Source: Chrysopilus asiliformis
Lineage: Eukaryota > Arthropoda > Insecta > Diptera > Rhagionidae
Assembly (NCBI GenBank): GCA_964034945.1
Contig: OZ035961.1
Location: 65,508,031 to 65,572,030, forward strand
Length of the DNA: 64,000 nucleotides
Direction: 5' to 3'
The first letter of the stretch is position 1, and the number at the start of each line of letters is the position of its first letter. The position numbers and the translations under genes are program-made. Below are positions 9,371 through 19,076 of the stretch, in pieces. A model generated the notes under the pieces. That model was given only the letters and a program-made list of their open reading frames with translations. It was not told the DNA's origin and did not search any database.

Positions 9371-10750
9371 CAGAGTTGGGCAAAATGTAATTTAATTAAT
9401 AATTAAATTACTTGTAATTGAATAACATGTAATTGAATTACTTTGTAATTGTAATTACATGTAATTGTTTTTGTTTTTAATTACAAATAATTTAATTACA
9501 AGTAATTATTTTTCATCAATTACAAAGTAATTGAATTACATGTAATTACAATTACAAAGTAATTCAATTACATGTAATTTAATTACGAGTAATTTAATTA
9601 CACGTTTAATTACTTAAATAAAATTGGTAACTAAATTGAATTTTCACCGTTCTAAAAAAAACCGGTGTCTGAAACGGCGACATTTCAGGTTTTAAACTAA
9701 TAGTAATTGCTTAAGCAAAATTTAAGCAGTGGTGAAGTTTGCTTAGCAATGCTGTGCTTAAGAAAGTCATGTGCTGTTCAGAAATTTCCTCGAGAATTTT
9801 ATTTTGCTCTTGGGTATTTTCCTGAAATTTTTTTTGTTGTATAAGAAAGTCATGTGCTGTTCAGAAATTTCCTCCTTAATTATACCCGTATGGTGAAACC
9901 AAAGGGTATATTAACTTTGCCTTACCGTTTGTAACGCCAAGATCCCGTCATCACACATAAAAATGAATTACACCAGTGCGTTTAGAATGATAAAAATAAT
10001 TAATTTCTGCATGTCCGTCCGTCTGTCTGTCTGTCTGTCTGTCCGTCTGTCTGTCTGTCTGTCCGTCTGTCTGTCTGTGGCGCGGATTGCGGGCGCACGG
10101 ATTGAGCTAGAGACTTGAAATTTTGCACAGATCCGTTTTTTGTAAAATGCAAGGCTAAGTTCGTTAATGGGCAAAAATGGACCATTAGGGGGGGTACCCC
10201 CCACACGAACGAAAAACTTTTTCGCGAATATCTCAAAAACGGTGCATCTTATCAAAAAAGTGCAAGAACAAAAGTTATTTAGGATATGATTCTACATAAA
10301 ACTCCCATACATCAAAATCCGATTGGAATAAATTTTAAAAAATCTTATTGGAAAGTTTGACTTCAAAGTGGAATTTTGGTACAACTGTTCGAATTTTGAT
10401 ACGAATATCACCATACGGGTCTCCAATGATTGCCAGATTGGCAATTATAGCTTTTGTTATGTTTTTATTTTGCTCCGTACTATTTTCCAAAAAAAAAATC
10501 GATTTTCCTGTATAAGAAACACAAAGGAAAGCAAATCAGCCAGCATTGCTTAAGGAAATTTCAGCTCTGCTTAAATTTTGCTTAAGCAATTACTAAGAGT
10601 TTAAAACCTGAAATGTCGCTGTTTCAGAAACCGGTTTATTTTAGAACAGTGGAAATTCAATTTAGTTACCAATTTTATTTAAGTAATTAAACGTGTAATT
10701 AAATTACTTGTAATTAAATTACATGTAATTGAATTACTTTGTAATTGTTT
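9371..10750. mobile_element. hAT-like element rich in ATTACATGTAATT palindromes, split by HINE-A
   Basis: Starts CAGAGTTGGGCAAAATG, a typical hAT-MITE start, then about 230 bp of overlapping TAATT/ATTAC words (9390-9625). The right arm (10535-10750) is the inverted counterpart: GTTACCAATTTTATTTAAG, then the same ATTAC words. AACCGGT and CATTTCAGGTTTTAAAC are also shared in inverted order. The right terminus is lost. A HINE-A copy (9881-10463) sits in the middle. Confidence 0.6.
9881..10463 (+). mobile_element. HINE-A copy, full length
   Basis: Plus-strand copy from TATACCCGTATGGTGAAACC to GTTATGTTT. The (GTCY)n tract is at 10013-10077. The 3' hairpin ATTGCCAGATTGGCAAT is at about 10429-10446, preceded by the inverted motif TCACCATACGGGT. 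Confidence 0.85.
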
Positions 10751-10758
10751 TATATGAA

Positions 10759-11328
10759 AAACATAACAAAAGCTATAGTTGCCAATCCGGCAATTATTGA
10801 AAACCTGTATGGTGATATGGCATTGTTCGAAGTTTAAGTGAACGGCGAACAGTTGTATCAAAATTCCACTTTCAAGTAAAACTTTTTAATATGACTTTTT
10901 TAAAAAATTTATTCCAATCGGATTTTGATGTATGGGAGTTTTGTAGAATAATATCCTGAATAACTTTTGTTCTTGGACTTTTTTGATAAGATGCACCGTT
11001 TTCGAGATATTCACAAAAACAGTTTTCGTTCGTATGGGGGGTACCCCCCCTAATGGTCCATTTTTGCCCATTAACGAACTTAGCCTCGCATTTTACGAAA
11101 AACGGATCCACGCAAAATTTCAAGTCTCTAGCTCAATCCGTGCGCCCGCAATCCGCGCCACAGACGGACGGACGGACAGACAGACAGACAGACGGACGGA
11201 AAATTCAATTTTTTTTTATCATTCTAAACACACTGGTGTAATTCATTTTTGTGTGTGATGACGGGATCTTGGCGTTACAAACGGTAAAGCAAAGTTAATG
11301 TACCCGTTGGTTTCATCATACGGGTATA
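10759..11328 (-). mobile_element. HINE-A copy, full length
   Basis: Minus-strand copy from 5' end CGGGTATA (11321-11328) to 3' end AACATAAC (10760-10767). The GTCY tract is at about 11161-11200. It lies head to head with the remains of the neighbouring plus-strand copy inside the hAT at 8775-11411. Confidence 0.85.
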
Positions 11329-11419
11329 AAAAGCAATCAAAATTTCATCGCCTCGGATCGATGGCGCCCCTGGGCTGTAGCCCAATTAGCCCTATGGTTA
11401 ATTGGGCCTTGGAAACGAG

Positions 11420-12371
11420 AGGGTTCGACGTCACAGGAATATACCCAGCAATCATCAGGCAGAAACCGTGAGGCAGTCCCTTCGTAACATCGCATCGTGA
11501 GCCATAATGGAACCTGAGCAACGCTTGGAATATTTGCAAGGTGAAAGAAACCGGAATCGCGAACGCTCTTTTACAAATTATTCTGATATAATAAAGCAGG
11601 GTCCAACCGAAATTTGTATATGTTGCGGGGGTTATGGTTTCCGTCTGACATTAAAAAAAATCAAAAACAACCACTAATTCGGAAACACCTAAATAATCCA
11701 GAATTCGTTGTCAAAACATTTTATCTATCCGAGAAATTCCCTAATCGAACCGATACTTATACTTTTTGCCAAAACTGCCATAGGGGAATTATTACTGGAC
11801 AAATTCCCAAAATTTGCCTAGCAAATGGTCTTGATTTTCCTGTGATACCCGAATGTCTGCAAGGACTGGAGTGCCTAGAACAACGGTAAATAGGCCCCGC
11901 ATTCCTTTTATGCAAATCAGAACCTTAGGTTGTGACCGACAGTGCGGTTTAAAAGGGGCTTGTGTCAATGTTCCTATTTCCCTCAACACCACAGTTAACG
12001 CACTTCCTAGAACTTTTGATGACACTCCCGTTATTCAGATTCACTTAAAGCGTAAATTACAATACGCCCATAGTTTTTTGGTCGAAAGCATTCGTCCATC
12101 CAAAGTTTTTGCCGCAATTCAATATTTAATAAGGCAGCCCCTATATATTGAAGATGGTGTGACCTTTTCGGACAATTGGTTACAGCAATATCGTATTCCT
12201 GATGATAGAGGAACGTTTACAGTTACACAACAAGACAGAGGAATTGTCAATACTCTATTGGATAGAACTATTGAAGAAAATATCGACAACATTGACCAAT
12301 TAGATCCTGAAGACCTCAACGCGGGAGGTCAAGAGAAGTCGAAAATATTCAACTGGAAAATATTGCACTAG
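11420..12371 (+). pseudogene. Helentron protein, Cys-rich and DUF6570-like region
   Basis: Coding resumes after the hAT with RRHRNIPSNHQAETVR, an in-frame TGA near 11497, then EPEQRLEYLQGERNRNRERS. A Cys cluster CICCGG (11613-11630) and CQNCHRG follow, with LANGLDFPVIPE and LECLEQR. After a frame change near 11885 comes NRPRIPFMQIRTLG ... GACVNVP ... LPRTFDD ... IHLKRKLQYAHSF ... SIRPSKVFAAIQYL. That series is the pre-Rep region found in Helitron/Helentron proteins (DUF6570). At least two single-base frameshifts (a G-run near 11630 and near 11885) show decay. Confidence 0.75.
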
Positions 12372-13210
12372 CTCCTGGTGAAGGTCAAAGACCGGTCGAT
12401 TTAGTTTTCGATAGACATGCAGAAGAATTTATCTTTCCCCTCCATATATTGTGGACAACCTCGGATAACAAATTTAACTTACAGCAAAATCGCGCGTTCC
12501 TAAATTCGACGGTATGATCGTCAATGCACTACAAATGAAAAGATCTTTTTATCACTTACAAAAAAAACGAGCTTATCTCTATCAAAAATTCTATTTCAAT
12601 TTGCCTAAGGAAAAAGAGTCGCGGTAGTCGTTCCCACACAGCTGGAGATTTGGTTAATGATAGTCACGTTGAAAATTTAATAGAGCACGACGAAGGGTAT
12701 AAAATTTTTAAAAATTTAAGATCGTCCCCATCCCATTGGGAATCTGAAAAGAAAAAAGTTGTTGCTATGATTCGGCAATTTGGAATTCCCACTTTTTTCA
12801 TCACCCTCTCGGCTGCCGAAACAAAGTGGTCCGAACTCCTTTGTATATTATCTAAAGTCATTGATAAGAGGGAGATCTCACCTAGTGATGCAGAAAACTT
12901 AGATTTCAGCACGAAAGCTAGACTCATTAGATCAGATCCAGTCACGTGTTCAAGATATTTTGATCGCTTTCGCGCCCTGTTCAAACTTTTCAAACAACCG
13001 AGAGTAATTTTCGGTGATTCCCATGTAATCAATTATTATTTTCATGTTGAATTCCAACACCGTGGTTCTCCCCATGTCCATGGATTTTACTGGCTTCATA
13101 ATGCCCCAAGTCTTGATCTCTCTGACATTTCCACTTACCCATCTGGAGAGAGTTTCATTGATACTCATATTTCTACGGCCACCCAGAATAGTGATTTGCA
13201 GAATACTTAG
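12340..13210 (+). pseudogene. Helentron Rep (HUH) domain, first part
   Basis: After a frame change near 12335 the frame reads ENIALAPGEGQRPVDLVFDR and EEFIFPLHI, the conserved Helitron segment before Rep. Then YSKIARS and IRRYDRQC follow with scattered stops. From 12650 a 186-codon frame has RQFGIPTFFITLSAAETKW and FQHRGSPHVHGFYWL. The HVH at 13073-13081 is the metal-binding HUH motif of rolling-circle replication initiators, which nick DNA during transposition. Stops and frameshifts exclude an intact product. Confidence 0.85.
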
Positions 13211-13761
13211 TCGATCAGAAGCATTCTCACGCGAGATCCTGTTTAAGGGAAATTTGAGGTCAGAAGTTTTACTAATACTCATAACGAAAATTTTGATCAA
13301 ATTAGAGAATATTTGAATGAAGCAGCAAAAACCACGTCCATTCCCAATTGCTCATTCGATACGTTTCTAGGAAATATTGAGATGTCTAGAGATTCTTATA
13401 TTTCGGCGCTTCGGGCAAATTTAAAAAAACCCACCATTTTTCTCAAAAGATCTTTAGATGCAATTATGCTGAACGCATACAATCTTTGTATTCTCCGTTT
13501 GCACCGAGCAAACATGGACATTCAATTTGTAATGGATGCTTATGCTTGTTGCGGTTATATTATTAATTATTTGTTTTATTAACAAATCTAACAAAGTAGT
13601 ATCCAAACTTATGCGGGAAGTCATGGACGAGATCTCAAGCGGTAATTATACTGTTAAACAAAAACTCCAACATCTAGGGAATAAAATTATCCATGGGCTA
13701 GAAATCTCAGCTCAGGAAGCAGTGTATAATATTCTCGGCATTCGGATGTCAGAAAGTAGTC
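13200..13761 (+). pseudogene. Helentron Rep domain, tyrosine-motif part, then deletion of helicase
   Basis: Continuing in a shifted frame: EYLVDQKHSHARSC (normally Q-H-H-C), then from about 13290 NFDQIREYLNEA. NMDIQFVMDAYACCGYIINY follows, the Helitron Rep tyrosine motif (13514-13575). After one more frame change come NKSNKVVSKLMREV and LEISAQEAVYNILGIRMSES. Intact elements continue into an SF1 helicase. Here coding stops at about 13760 and joins straight to the 3' terminal 137 bp of HINE-A, so the helicase is deleted. Confidence 0.85.
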
Positions 13762-13898
13762 TCCCATACATAAAACTCCCATACATCAAAAGTCAATTGG
13801 AATAAATTTTAAAAAATCTTGTTTAAAAGTTTGACTTCAATGTCACCATACGGGTTTTTAATAATTGCCAGATTGGCAATTATAGCTTTTGTTATGTT
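13762..13898 (+). repeat. Helentron/HINE-A 3' terminal region
   Basis: CCCATACATCAAAA, TTTTAAAAAATCTT, TCACCATACGGGT, the hairpin ATTGCCAGATTGGCAAT and the terminus GTTATGTTT are the last part of HINE-A in plus orientation, directly behind the Rep coding region. Confidence 0.8.
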
Positions 13899-14108
13899 TT
13901 TTTCTTTATTCGCAGATTGCATTTTAATTTTCATTTATTTTTAATACAAGTTTTTAGATTTATTCTTTTAAATAAAATTAGATAATTAAAATTTGTTGTT
14001 GTCATTATATTTAAAATTGTTGTCATTACATTGATCCTTCACGTACGTTTTTTACAGTCCACGAACATTCTTTTCAGGTTGTTTTCCGCGACTGAATTAT
14101 AACTATAA

Positions 14109-14492
14109 TGCTACATTTACACGAATGACAAATTTGTCATTTTTTTCTTGTCATTATGTTAATTCCCGTGTAAATGGCATAATTTTTGTAATTTTTTCTG
14201 TCAGAAAATGTCAATCTCTCATAAAAGAATGAACTTGTCCATTCTTTTATGCCAGATTGTCATTCGTGCAAACGCAATATTAGTTATGACAACTTTAGTA
14301 TTCAACTTTTGTCATAACTAATATTGCGTTTGTACGAATGACAATCTGGCATAAAAGAATGGACAAGTTCATTCTTTTATGAGAGATTGATAATTTCTGA
14401 CAGAAAAAAATACAAAAATTATGCCATTTACACGGGAATTAACATAATGACAAGAAAAAAATGACAAATTTGTCATTCGTGTAAATGTAGCA
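14109..14492. mobile_element. 384-bp palindromic MITE (Harbinger-type target), copy 1
   Basis: Two arms of about 180 bp, near-perfect inverted repeats, start TGCTACATTTACACGAATG and end with the complement. Flanked by TAA on both sides (14106-14108 and 14493-14495), consistent with the 3-bp TWA target of PIF/Harbinger. The only asymmetric part is the loop (CAACTTTAGTATTCAAC). An equal-length copy lies at 18690-19073. Confidence 0.85.
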
Positions 14493-14508
14493 TAAGAGGT
14501 TGTAATTT

Positions 14509-14755
14509 GAGGCGTTAAAAGCTAGAGTGGACCAACCCACATGTCGAAACCGTGAATTTTTTTGTGTTTGAATTACTATTGCGAGTGAGTTTTTAGATAA
14601 AAATATTTGGATGCACAAAAGAACATTTCAACATTGAGTAATAAAGTCCACAGAAATTTTTTTTTCCAAAAATTTACAGTCAATAATAGTACAAAAGTGG
14701 CAAAGCTTCAAAAATTCGATTATGTGGCTTGGTCCACTCTAGCTTTTAACGCCTC
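14509..14755. mobile_element. TIR MITE, copy 1 (247 bp)
   Basis: Inverted ends GAGGCGTTAAAAGCTAGAGT and its complement, about 27 bp. Flanked by ATTT on both sides (14505-14508, 14756-14759). A 245-bp copy at 24810-25054 is flanked by AATT. A 4-bp AT-rich duplication is therefore supported by two copies. Superfamily not assigned. It lies only 16 bp from the previous MITE. Confidence 0.85.
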
Positions 14756-14984
14756 ATTTATGGTTCTACATTTCAGGAATGCGCTTAGCTATAAGAGGCT
14801 AAATTTCTTTTTTTTCAGCTAGTTATCGAAAGTAGAATTAGCTTTCGCAGAAGTTCGTGATTAGATTCATTGTTAAGGCTTAACTATAATGTGCATAAGC
14901 TGACTTAAGCAAATTTCAAAAGTCAACGAAAATTTGCTTATGCACATAAGCAAGCCATAATGAACTTAAAGGAATGAGGTCTTG

Positions 14985-15197
14985 TCAAAATATGACATCA
15001 TATGTTGAAACCTTATCGTACTTGTTGAAATACTGCGGATTACTTTTTATATATAGGCACTTGTGGTCTCTAACATTTTCTATTAAGATATCGCAAAAAC
15101 TATTCACAATTTCTTCCGACATGACTTTTGACAAATTGTCTTGTTCTGTCTCTTTCACTTTTCCGTATGTACGAGTGCTCCCAGTCGCTTTGCTTAA
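14985..15197 (-). pseudogene. MADF-domain fragment (Harbinger accessory protein)
   Basis: The minus-strand frame reads ...VNSFCDILIENVRDHKCLYIKS then NPQYFNKYDKVSTYDVI, matching the start of MADF domains (L-I-x-x-V-x-x-x-x-x-L-Y-x-x-x-x-x-x-Y-x-x). Only the N-terminal half of the domain is visible and upstream coding is cut by the piggyBac MITE. In PIF/Harbinger transposons the MADF or Myb-like partner helps import the transposase and bind the ends. Confidence 0.55.
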
Positions 15198-15438
15198 CCC
15201 TTTCAGACCTGAATTATTTTTTTTAAAAAATTTGGTTGTGATAAAATTTGTGTTGATAAAGTGGGTAAATAAGAGTAAGAAAATATTGAAAAAAAAATCC
15301 AAGATCTATTACTGTTTTCGATAGCTTGTAATGTGTACAAACGTTCGCAACCGGTCTCAAATACGAAATAATCTTATGAAATTGTTATATTTGGGAAAAA
15401 CTTTAATGTGTACAAATGTAACCACCGGGTCTGAAAGG
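15198..15438. mobile_element. piggyBac-like MITE (241 bp)
   Basis: Ends CCCTTTCAGACC and complement GGTCTGAAAGG are flanked by TTAA on both sides (15194-15197 and 15439-15442), the obligatory piggyBac target. Two internal direct repeats, TAATGTGTACAAA (about 15330 and 15404), lie near the right end. Confidence 0.8.
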
Positions 15439-15576
15439 TTAATTTCAACGAAACCGAAATGAAAATTAACGAAAGTCGCGTATTCCCATTATGGTTTGAG
15501 TATGCAATTTTCGTGTTGTCGTACCATTGCATTAGTTGACTTAAGTCAGCTTATGCACATTATAGTTGGGCCTTTA

Positions 15577-16167
15577 GTTGGTGCTAGGCGCCGGATTTAC
15601 ATAAATCAATTCGGAAGAAAATTCGAAGTTTTTAGTTTTTCTTTAAGGTATTGCAGCATCGTGGTTATCACACTGCAATATCTCTAATTTATGTTTGTGA
15701 CAAACTGTGGTCGCAACACCCCCTTTTTCGCAGACACAGCAAGTGGAGATTCTGCATGTGCGTTACACAAGAAAGAATCATCTTCTCACCCTCAATTTCC
15801 TGTTTTTCCTTTACAATATCAGAATCCTTCGTCAGGAGTTTTTTCCAAACTATTAAAACGCTTTCTCGGAATATACCAACTTTTTCTTTTGTTTTTTGCA
15901 CTACACGTGAGATTTTTTAGTGTTCGTAACCTTTAAAAAAAATCTACTATTTTTTTAGCACTGGACTGGCGATGTGCTCTCGATGAAACCAATAATAAGA
16001 ATAATTGCTCTGCGTATTGGTCAGTCGATACGCCAACTGGTTTCATCGTGGATCAATAGTTAGATAGCAGAACAATTGTACAAAGTTCAAATTCTATGGC
16101 TACTTGGAGATGTGTTGAAATGCTTTGCAGTGACTAGGAGCTTGGAGAACATGGATGGAAAAGTACG
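15577..16167. other. Intergenic DNA, one hairpin, no recognised gene
   Basis: Contains a hairpin with CGATGAAACCA and TGGTTTCATCG at about 15982-16051. Short frames on both strands show no family resemblance. Confidence 0.4.
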
Positions 16168-16170
16168 TTA

Positions 16171-17971
16171 AGCAGGGTTTAGACGAAGCAAGTAACTCGC
16201 TGCAAGTAGACGTAAATACACGCGATTTGAGCTAGTGTGGGACGCTCGCATATGTGTGAGAATACTCGCTTCCCAGCAGGAAAAGAAGCGCTTCAGAAGC
16301 CCTTATGAAGCGCTTCTCAGAAGCTCGAAGTGCTTCCTTTCCCATACCCTATTCATGTATTTTTTAACATTGGATGTCATTGCAGGGAAGCGCTTCCCTC
16401 AAGCTGCCTTTGAAGCGCTTCTGAAGCGCTCGAATAGCAGCATGTCGGAAGCTCATTAGAAATCTCTCCGGTTGTACATTCACGGCCAAAATTTTTTGTT
16501 TTTAATAAAAAGGTTTTTTTACAATTTAAATAAATTCTTTATTTTTAATCAATGTAATAAATATATTTTTAACATGTTAATTAAAACTGTGTGACGCATT
16601 TTGCATTTAAATATTTACAAAGACTGTAATTTTATGTAACTTAATCACGTAAAATTACAATCTTTGTGAATATTTAAAGGAAAAATACGTCACCTAGTTT
16701 TACTCTCTCTGTTTTAACATATATGTAACCTTATATGATTTATTTTTGGCTGTTCTGAAGCCAAGTACCATTGCGTCTTTGAAGTCCTCGAATCCAAAGT
16801 TTTCATTTCTTGTTGCTTCTGTTGGAAACAAAAAAAAATTGTTACGTGAAGTCTTAAAAAATTAACTTTTTTTCTACTTAATAAATTCAGTATTTACAAT
16901 ATTTATTACTTAATAATTCAGTAAAATTTATTACTAACCGTAAACAAATGAAGAAAATAATCTTGTCGAATCAATTAGTATTTTTTTCTGCTCTCCGTCC
17001 CAATTGACTTCTAGAAGTAGATCAACATGAAAAAAATAAGTTCATGCATTTTGCCAGAGGATGTTTCCCAATTATTGTTTTTATATATGAGATCTGTTAA
17101 GTGTTATTTACTATTAGTATAGAGAAATAATAATAGTCATATTTTAAAAATGCTCACCAATTCTGCCTTAGAATAATCATTCAGTTATCTAACGCAGATG
17201 AATTTCTGTATTGCTTGTAAAACGAATCGACATTTCTTTTGCAACCAGTCTCTTAGAACATCCACAATTGTTTGTAGCCATCTCAGGTAAATGAAAATCC
17301 AACCTGGTACACCTCTCAACATTAATAAATGATATATAATTTAAAACATTTGTTTACTTACCACTTAATGTTTGCGAAATAATTCACTTGCAGCCCTTTA
17401 CGAATTTTTGCAACAATTGAATATTATTGACAGTTTGAAATTCAAATCATTACTCGATTACCAGATTTTATGTTTCTATAGAAATTCTATTGGTAAATGA
17501 TGTGCTTCCCAACTGCTTCTTTTGGAAGCGAGTAAGAAGCGCTTCGTTCATGCTTCCCCAAGAAGCGCTTCAATTTTTCCTATTGGGTTGTCTCTCAAAA
17601 ATAATAGAAAGCCATTCTATTTTTCTAGCAAGTAAAAACCAATACAACAACATGGAACCGTGTAGACAAGAGGTGGTTTTATGTGTGTTTCGGTTCATTT
17701 TATATTTGCTGCTTTGCCAGAAAACGTCGTAACATTTTAAGGAAAAAACGACACGGTCATAAAAAACTCGTCGGCAACAAACAGTTTTAGGTCGAAATTC
17801 GCAAATTTTCCCACAAAAAAGAGTCGTGATATTTTTTCTCAGAAAATTTTAGGTTATGTTTTCCTTCGGCTGTCATTCTACTTGCAACGATTTACTTGCA
17901 ACGTGTAAACGAAGCAAACTACTTGCCTCTCTTTACTTGCAGCGAGTTACTCGCTGTGTATAAACCCTACT
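16171..17971. mobile_element. Harbinger-type non-autonomous element (1.8 kb)
   Basis: Ends AGCAGGGTTTAGACGAAGC and complement of AGTAGGGTTTATACACAGC, with AACTCGCTGCAAGTA shared just inside. Flanked by TTA (16168-16170 and 17972-17974). Interior mostly taken by another TIR element. Confidence 0.7.
16272..17587. mobile_element. Nested TIR element with GAAGCGCTTC palindromes
   Basis: Inverted ends CCCAGCAGGAAAA and TTTTCCTATTGGG. Six or so copies of the 10-bp palindrome GAAGCGCTTC or close variants cluster near both ends (16285-16430, 17535-17572). A hairpin is at 16604-16676. On the minus strand 16740-16820 reads ENFGFEDFKDAMVLGF, possibly a remnant exon, but I cannot name it. No clear target duplication. 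Confidence 0.5.
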
Positions 17972-17998
17972 TTAGTCATGGGTAACTTCGCTAAATAA

Positions 17999-18537
17999 AA
18001 ACATAACAAAAGCTATAATTGCCTATTTGGCAATTATTGAAAACCCGTATGGTGATATTCGTATCAAAATTCGAACAGTGTAACAAAATTCCACTTTGAA
18101 GTCAAACTTTCCAATAAGATTTTTTAAAATTTATTCCAATCGGATTTTGATGTATGGGAGTTTTATGTAGAATCATATCCTAAATAACTTTTGTTCTTGG
18201 ACTTTTTTGATAAGATGCACCATTTTTAAGATATTCGCAAAAAACATTTTCGTTCGTATACCCCCTAATGGTCCATTTTTGCCCATGAACGAACTTAGCC
18301 TCGCATTTTACGAAAAACGGACCTGCGCAAAATTTCAAGTCTGTAGCTCAATCCGTGCGCCCGCAATCCGCGCCACAGACGGACAGACAGACAGACGGAC
18401 GGACATGCTAAATTCAACTTTTTTTTGTCATTCTAAAAACACTGGTGTAATTAATTTTTTTGTGTGATGACGGGATCTTGGCGTTACAAACGGTAAGGCA
18501 AATCTAATATACCCTTTGGTTTCACCATACGGGTATA
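17999..18537 (-). mobile_element. HINE-A copy, full length
   Basis: Minus-strand copy. 5' end CGGGTATA near 18537, GTCY tract at 18376-18403, 3' hairpin (ATTGCCTATTTGGCAAT) near 18018, terminus AACATAAC at 18000. The hairpin has one compensated change relative to other copies (C-G replaced by T-rich loop). Confidence 0.85.
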
Positions 18538-18689
18538 AATATTTGATCTGACTGCGCACAGTGTTTTATAAGAAAATTCTTTGTTTTTTAATTTCTACAA
18601 TTTAAGAAAAGCTAGTTTTTTTATGTGGGAATCGATTTAAGCTCTACTGTACAGACGAACGATACAAAATCACAATAAACGATGACTAA

Positions 18690-19073
18690 TGCTACATTTA
18701 CACGAATGACAAATTTGTCATTTTTTTCTTGTCATTATGTTAATTCCCGTGTAAATGGCATAATTTTTGTAATTTTTTCTGTCAGAAAATGTCAATCTCT
18801 CATAAAAGAATGAACTTGTCCATTCTTTTATGCCAGATTGTCATTCGTACAAACGCAATATTAGTTATGACAAAAATTGAATACTAAAGTTGTCATAACT
18901 AATATTGCGTTTGCACGAATGACAATCTGGCATAAAAGAATGGACAAGTTCATTCTTTTATGAGAGATTGACATTTTCTGACAGAAAAAATTACAAAAAT
19001 TATGCCATTTACACGGGAATTAACATAATGACAAGAAAAAAATGACAAATTTGTCATTCGTGTAAATGTAGCA
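18690..19073. mobile_element. 384-bp palindromic MITE, copy 2 (opposite orientation)
   Basis: Same length and arms as 14109-14492, again between TAA duplications (18687-18689 and 19074-19076). The loop (CAAAAATTGAATACTAAAG) is the reverse complement of that in copy 1, which shows the copies are inserted in opposite directions. Confidence 0.85.
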
Positions 19074-19076
19074 TAA

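Larger units (their letters stand above)
8775..11411. mobile_element. hAT-type element (2.6 kb) carrying nested repeats, inserted in Helentron ORF
   Basis: Left end CAGAGCCGTATTAACAAG, right end complement CAAGGCCCAATTAACCAT. Flanked by the 8-bp duplication GAAACGAG (8767-8774 and 11412-11419). GCGCCC-rich subterminal sequence on both sides is typical of a widespread arthropod hAT group. No transposase remains; the interior is filled by HINE-A copies and a second hAT-like foldback. Confidence 0.8.
2523..13898 (+). mobile_element. Decayed autonomous Helentron with nested insertions
   Basis: The left edge is TATACCCGTATGGTGAAACC, the same 5' end as the HINE-A repeats. The right edge (13762-13898) is the same 3' end, with a hairpin ATTGCCAGATTGGCAAT and terminal GTTATGTTT. 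Both edges and the coding pieces between them (7027-13760) are in plus orientation. The protein shows basic N-terminal repeats, a Cys-rich segment, a DUF6570-like part and a Helitron Rep HUH domain; the SF1 helicase is missing. Five insertions with target-site duplications (3229-6726, 7077-7667, 7921-8409, 8543-8737, 8775-11411) account for about 7.4 kb. That one element spans all this is inference from matching ends, orientation and frame continuity. Confidence 0.7.
14876..15573 (-). mobile_element. PIF/Harbinger-type element with MADF fragment and nested piggyBac MITE
   Basis: Inverted ends AGGCTTAACTATAATGTGC and complement of AGGCCCAACTATAATGTGC, about 33 bp. Target duplication TTA (14873-14875 and 15574-15576). 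The minus strand carries a MADF-like coding fragment, the DNA-binding domain of the second Harbinger protein. A piggyBac-like MITE interrupts it at 15198-15438. Confidence 0.75.

Noticed and set aside
12664..13032. Minus-strand frames of 116-122 codons at 12664-13300
   Set aside because: Shadows of the Helentron Rep coding on the plus strand.
14974..15324. 116-codon plus-strand frame
   Set aside because: It is the opposite strand of the MADF fragment and runs through the piggyBac MITE; the minus strand gives the better explanation.
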